Below are positions 60,234-64,000 of a stretch of 64,000 nt of DNA, in pieces. Positions within the stretch are counted from its first letter, which is position 1; every line of letters begins with the position of its first letter. The translations under genes were made by a program, and so were the position numbers. This stretch comes from Sweltsa coloradensis (Eukaryota > Arthropoda > Insecta > Plecoptera > Chloroperlidae), in NCBI GenBank assembly GCA_024449915.1, contig JAMZAV010001813.1, forward strand, positions 120,486 to 184,485, read 5' to 3'. The notes beneath the pieces are model-generated. The model made no database searches. It was not told the DNA's origin and worked only from the letters and a program-made list of their open reading frames with translations.

Positions 60234-60312
60234 ATGGCAGACCGATGCAATGTTGCCAGTGCGAAGACATTAAAGTCAACGATCGGTTCAATCTTGCGGG
60301 CTCCCACTCAAG
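60234..60312 (+). CDS. 79-nt candidate first coding exon (unit 2)
   Basis: ATG in a strong start context ('gaaaccatggcag'), 26 codons plus one base, then donor 'caag|gtaagg'. The peptide starts MADRCNVASAKTLKS and ends ILRAPTQ. The splice phase (one leftover G) fits the exon at 61626, where the joined codon is GAC. The result is a 56-residue reading frame across a 1313-nt intron that contains two GC-rich element copies. It lies upstream of the zinc-finger array, so it may be the N-terminal part of that gene; no transcript evidence. Family not recognised. Confidence 0.5.
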
Positions 60313-60474
60313 GTAAGGAGATGTAGGCCTAGGCCTGGGCCTAGTTGTTTGGTTTCCAGAGCGTTTGAGCAAGTTTTGAGCTTGATAAACGTTTTAATTC
60401 TGAGTGGACAAAAATGTTTTTGCATAAGATGAGAATAATATCGTTTATATACAAAGTTTAGAAAACAGTGACCC

Positions 60475-60650
60475 CCCGTCCCTGGGCCCGGGTAGAACCT
60501 GGCCTGGCTCTGCTAATCATAAGGCGATCAAGAGAAAAAGTCTCATCTGCAAACCTATTAGGCCCTATGTAATTTACGATGGGACACCGCAAAACCGTCG
60601 CCCTAGATTAGGGAGCTATCCGCCTAGTGACAAAACGCGTTCATTCCCTG
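60475..60650 (+). repeat. GC-rich dispersed element, fragment b (unit 2)
   Basis: 'cccgtccctgggcccgggta', 'ctgctaatcataaggcgatc', 'ctagattagggagctatcc'. It lies inside the candidate intron. Confidence 0.6.
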
Positions 60651-61119
60651 GTCTTATTCTCGTTTTACGTCATCGTACTCCGTCTGATATCCGTGACGTA
60701 GCTAGTAGCATCCGAATAGTCGAGCGCACACGATCGGGACTCGCCGAATCTGGGAATGAGCAACAATCGTAAAAGACACCTGATTTTTGTTCTTAAGTAC
60801 TAGAACATGGCGGCTGTTTACGATACGTCCATAAATTGCATAAATAATAAAAGCTAAAAATGCATGAGCAATCTAGTAACCAGACCAGGAATCAGACACA
60901 GAATAAGAACAGACCAAGTAATGAGACGCAAGAACGTCGAGAACACTATGTCGGTAGGTCCTAGGTATCCTCCATAGAGATGATAGTGAAATTGATTATT
61001 ACTAAGGTATCAATGTAATAGCGAAGTAGACAGAACTTTAACTAAGCTAGATCTAAGATTCTCAAAGATAATATTGGATTCAAAAATTATAAATCTTATA
61101 ATTATTGAATAATGTGATA

Positions 61120-61500
61120 TACCCCGTCTAGGCCCGGGTAGAATTTGGCCCAGAGGCCTCTGCTAATCGTAAAGGCGATTCAAGAGAAAAAGTCCCCTTG
61201 CAACTCAGCTAGTAAAGACGGAGTATCTTACTCCCCGAACTAGAGGCTAGCTCTGCAATCGTCCCGGCGGGGACCTTGCCCCCTTCCTTGACGGACCCCC
61301 CGGCGACGATGACAATGACCAACGGAACGATGACAAAGACGATGACGACGCGACGTGAGAAACCACCCCTCCACCCCTTACCCGTGGCTGGTTCTTGAAC
61401 GACATGGCCCCTACTCCCCACCCCCCTTAGCTAGAGTGGTGCATTATGACCTAACGGTTGACGCATCCTTAATCCAAATAAAATACAGATGGATTATCAT
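61120..61500 (+). repeat. GC-rich dispersed element, long copy (unit 2)
   Basis: 'ccccgtctaggcccgggtag', 'ctgctaatcgtaaaggcgat', GACGA-rich middle, 'ctagagtggtgcattatgac', 'aatccaaataaaatac'. Intronic relative to the candidate gene. Confidence 0.7.
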
Positions 61501-61625
61501 CAATAGGTAAGTCATTGTCATAAAGTGATTGAATGATGAGGTAAATAGTAATTTATATTTGGCATACACATGTCAATGAAGAATTACACGGCTAACTTCT
61601 TAAGTGTAATCTATTCTCATTGCAG

Positions 61626-61717
61626 ACTATGGTGATGAAGTCGACAACACCAAGAGTCTATTCAAGGTCATTGTTGATGGAAACACACTAAAAATCTTTG
61701 GGGACAATAACATTTGA
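61626..61717 (+). CDS. 92-nt candidate second coding exon (unit 2)
   Basis: Acceptor 'tattctcattgcag' and 30 codons to TGA at 61715-61717, in phase with 60234-60312. The peptide runs YGDEVDNTKSLFK through VIVDGNTLKIFG. A second, overlapping frame continues past the stop ('acatttgatgataatgct' reading TFDDNATRHFENQ), so a one-base error near 61708 would extend the exon, but both units have the same bases here. Lies in the 185-bp block identical between units. Confidence 0.5.
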
Positions 61718-61853
61718 TGATAATGCTACAAGACATTTTGAAAATCAACTACCCGTATAGGCCTATACGAATTGACCTCTCATGTGATGGAATCTGTAAC
61801 TTCATATTCTACTAGATAAGCTTCTAGAAGTCCGAGATCACGTGGCGTACAGT

Positions 61854-64000
61854 ATGGATTCTGTTGAAAGACGTGAAGAAAATGTTAAGCTTAGAGTTTT
61901 AGACTTAAAACTCATGTAGGTACAGAAGTTCAGATGTTACAAATTAGGGATAAATTTCCGGCGTTAATCTCCAGCCAGGGCGCCATATTTTGGCTACTTA
62001 TTCGAAATGTGAAACAGTTTTTTTCAAGTGTGAACTTTGCAAGACTGTGTTTAAACAACAAGGTGAAATGGTTTTACACATTTATTAAAACGGAGTTTTA
62101 GTGTGCTGCATGTTGGAAATATTTTGAATTCAAAATTGTTAACTCACACCAAATTATTATGAATATTCTAATGATAAACAGTTTAAGTTGTAAAACATTC
62201 GGGAAAACCTTCAGGTGGAGATCTAACCTTGGTACTCATTGTACGACTCATTCGAATGTTAAGAAGTGTACAAGTGTAAACCTGTGGGACAGAATTTAAT
62301 GCCATAAAAGGAATCTAAGTGGGCCATAATTCGTGACCCATTCTAATATCAAGGAGTTTGTTTTTTTAAGGTGTGACATATGTGGGAAGAATTTGATTTA
62401 AAACTTATCTTACTAGCTATTGTGGCTTCATTCTAACGCAAGGATCATAAGTGTGATATTTTGTGGAAAGGATTTAAGCGTAAATATGACTTTGGAACAT
62501 ATTCGGTGACCTCATTCAAATGTAAGAAACTTCAAGTGTGACATTTTTGGGGAAAAAGTTTAAGAAGCTCAATCTAGCCGTTGGACCCATAAGTTACTCA
62601 TTCTCATGTTAAGAGGTTTCGTGTTTAACATGTGAAAAGAGTTAATACCAAAACTATCTACTTCATAACCATATGTTGATTCATTCGAATGTAAAAGGCG
62701 TTTAAAATGTGAAACGTGTGTAAAGAGTTTAAGCAGAATGTTCCCTTGATTGGCATATTGTGACTCATTCGAATGTAAAAAAGGTTTAGATGTAACACAT
62801 GTGGGAAAGAATTCAAGCGAAAACGCGATCTTCCAAGACATCTTGCGACTCATTCTAATGCAAGGGAGCACAAGTTGTGAGACGTGTGGGAAAATTTTTT
62901 AAAGAGTAATCTACTTAAGGTACCATCGTATAACTCACTCTAATAGTAAGAAGTTTAATGTGTCACGTGTGGCAAAGAATTTAAGCGAAATTTTGGGACT
63001 TCGGAAGCATATGGTGTCCCATTCTAAAGTGAAGGAGTTCTGTTGTGAATCATGTGGAAAGATTTAAGTTTAAAATTTGTGAACTTAAACAACATAATCT
63101 GCCCATTCTGATTTAAAACCGTTTAAGTTTTAATACTGTGGGAAAGAATTTAAGCGTAGCTATGAACTTAACTCGCCATTATTAGATACATTCTGATGTC
63201 AAAGGGTTGTGAAATTGAAGCTTGTGGGAAAGAATTTAGGAGTCACATTGAACTTCGGGGCCATGTTGTGATCCATTCTGATGTCAAGGTGTTTTAGTGT
63301 GGGGCATGTGGGAGAGAGTTTAAGCTTCAAAATCACCTTCGGGGCCATGTTTTAATTCATTCTGATATAAGAAGTACGGGCCAACAAAATTTCCCAAATC
63401 GCAAACCTTCTCGTGGTTTTTGGGCCCTGATTAGAGGAGTTAATCTCCCTGAAACTAATGTCGAGCGCGTGGGTCGTCGTTCGGGGAACTTTCCCCTTCC
63501 CTTTTGACTACCTCCCCGACGGCGACGACAATGACAACACGGACGGATAAAACAGACGGAGACGACCACGACGTGGGGAACCTCTGCCCTCCCATATGCT
63601 TGTGGCTGGTTTCTGACCAGCACAGGCCTGTCCACCCCCCTTGTCCCCCCGCGTCATCCCTTACGTCCCTCCCTTCGTCTCGATTAGCCTAGTTGCATAA
63701 ATATGAACGTTAACCCAAAATCCAATCAATAAAGAAGTACAAGTGTTTCCACATGTGGTAAGAATTTAAGCGTCATTTTGAACTTTCTCGCCACATTGTG
63801 GCCCATTCCATTGTCAAGAATTTTAAGTGTATTACTTGTAGGAAAGAAATTTAAAGTAACGATGAGCTTCAACAACATGTTGTGACACATTCTGAAGTAA
63901 GGGATTATCATTGGGGCCACATGTGGGAAAGTGTTTAGGAGTAAATGTGATGTTTACGAAACACAATTTGCTGACACATGTAAATGTAAACAAAGATGTA
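61854..64000 (+). pseudogene. C2H2 zinc-finger array, about 17 fingers, frame broken, runs off the window
   Basis: Successive ~80-nt modules read C-x2-C-G-K-x-F-K-R...H-x3-H, although indels shift the frame repeatedly. Intact fingers: 62791-62853 (CNTCGKEFKRKRDLPRHLAT then H), 63208-63276 (C-x4-C variant), 63298-63360 (CGACGREFKLQNHLRGHVLI then H). Others are partial, starting near 62029, 62192, 62270, 62370, 62451, 62548, 62704, 62876, 62959, 63037, 63744, 63826 and 63918. The linker between fingers is HSNVKxFKC-like, not the usual TGEKPF. C2H2 arrays bind DNA and act as nuclear regulators; the target is unknown. ATG at 61854 starts a 21-codon frame before the first break. The indel pattern resembles sequencing error, so the gene may be intact in the organism; alternatively it is a decayed paralogue. 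A foreign 354-bp insertion interrupts it (63378-63731). Confidence 0.8.
63378..63731 (+). mobile_element. 354-bp GC-rich element inserted in the zinc-finger array
   Basis: Flanked by a 9-bp direct repeat 'aagaagtac' (63369-63377 and 63732-63740). Homologous to the second part of 53115-53515 and 61120-61500 (GACGA-rich middle, 'ggctggttt', 3' 'aatcaataaa'), with a different or diverged first ~60 bp. Removing it joins HSDIRKYKC across the site, the normal finger linker. No terminal inverted repeats; the 3' AATAAA suggests retroposition, but the 9-bp duplication would also fit a Mutator-type DNA element. Confidence 0.75.

Larger units (their letters stand above)
54295..62240 (+). repeat. 8-kb tandem duplication, unit 2
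   Basis: Head-to-tail second copy of 46205-54294, with the same order of four Helentron-like segments, foldback repeat, ~700-bp repeat, GC-rich element pieces and candidate exons. Beyond about 62240 it continues into zinc fingers not present in unit 1. Confidence 0.9.

Overview
The window looks like a repeat-dominated intergenic stretch of an animal (invertebrate) nuclear genome, not prokaryotic DNA. It is AT-rich, has no long intact ORF, and carries many transposon classes (Helitron/Helentron-like, hAT-like, foldback and TTAA-type elements, tRNA- and 5S-derived SINEs), minisatellites and GT-AG intron signals. The only recognisable protein family is a C2H2 zinc-finger array at the right end. 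I cannot name the species; the recurrent palindrome TAGGCCTA and the repeat spectrum fit a marine invertebrate, but that is inference. Many differences between repeat copies are single-base indels, as in an unpolished long-read assembly, so 'broken' frames may be sequencing errors.

Layout. 1-11 kb: mostly unique AT-rich DNA with a foldback element (503-1123), a TTAA-flanked element (5869-6518) and one copy of a ~700-bp repeat (6630-7328) seen again at 50.4 and 58.4 kb. 11-15 kb: two related terminal-inverted-repeat/Helentron-like elements and a third inverted-repeat element. 15.4-15.8 kb: a ~50-bp minisatellite. 16-19.1 kb: tRNA-like modules, a run of exactly 100 A followed by exactly 100 C, and a ~1.2-kb palindrome. 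20.3 kb: a 5S-rRNA-derived SINE. 20.7-25.8 kb: nothing recognised. 25.8-40.8 kb: several Helentron-like elements, a 54-bp minisatellite, hAT-like elements (one with a perfect 8-bp target duplication) and nested insertions. 40.8-46.2 kb: mostly unrecognised, with a hAT-like element and tRNA-like segments.

46.2-62.2 kb is a head-to-tail duplication of an ~8-kb unit. Each unit holds four Helentron-like segments, the ~700-bp repeat, three pieces of a GC-rich dispersed element and candidate exons of one gene. In the second unit a 79-nt exon with a good start context and donor joins in phase to a 92-nt exon, and the DNA continues into the zinc-finger array (about 62.03-64.0 kb, running off the window). 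In the first unit the array is cut off after about two fingers by the start of the second unit. A 354-bp dispersed element is inserted in the array with a 9-bp target duplication; removing it restores finger-to-finger spacing.

The most notable theme is a set of short non-autonomous elements with different ends and cores but one shared 3' module: a subterminal inverted repeat, an AACGC/GCGTT stem and a terminal CTAG. This matches the architecture described for Helentron-associated elements (HINE/DINE-1 type).
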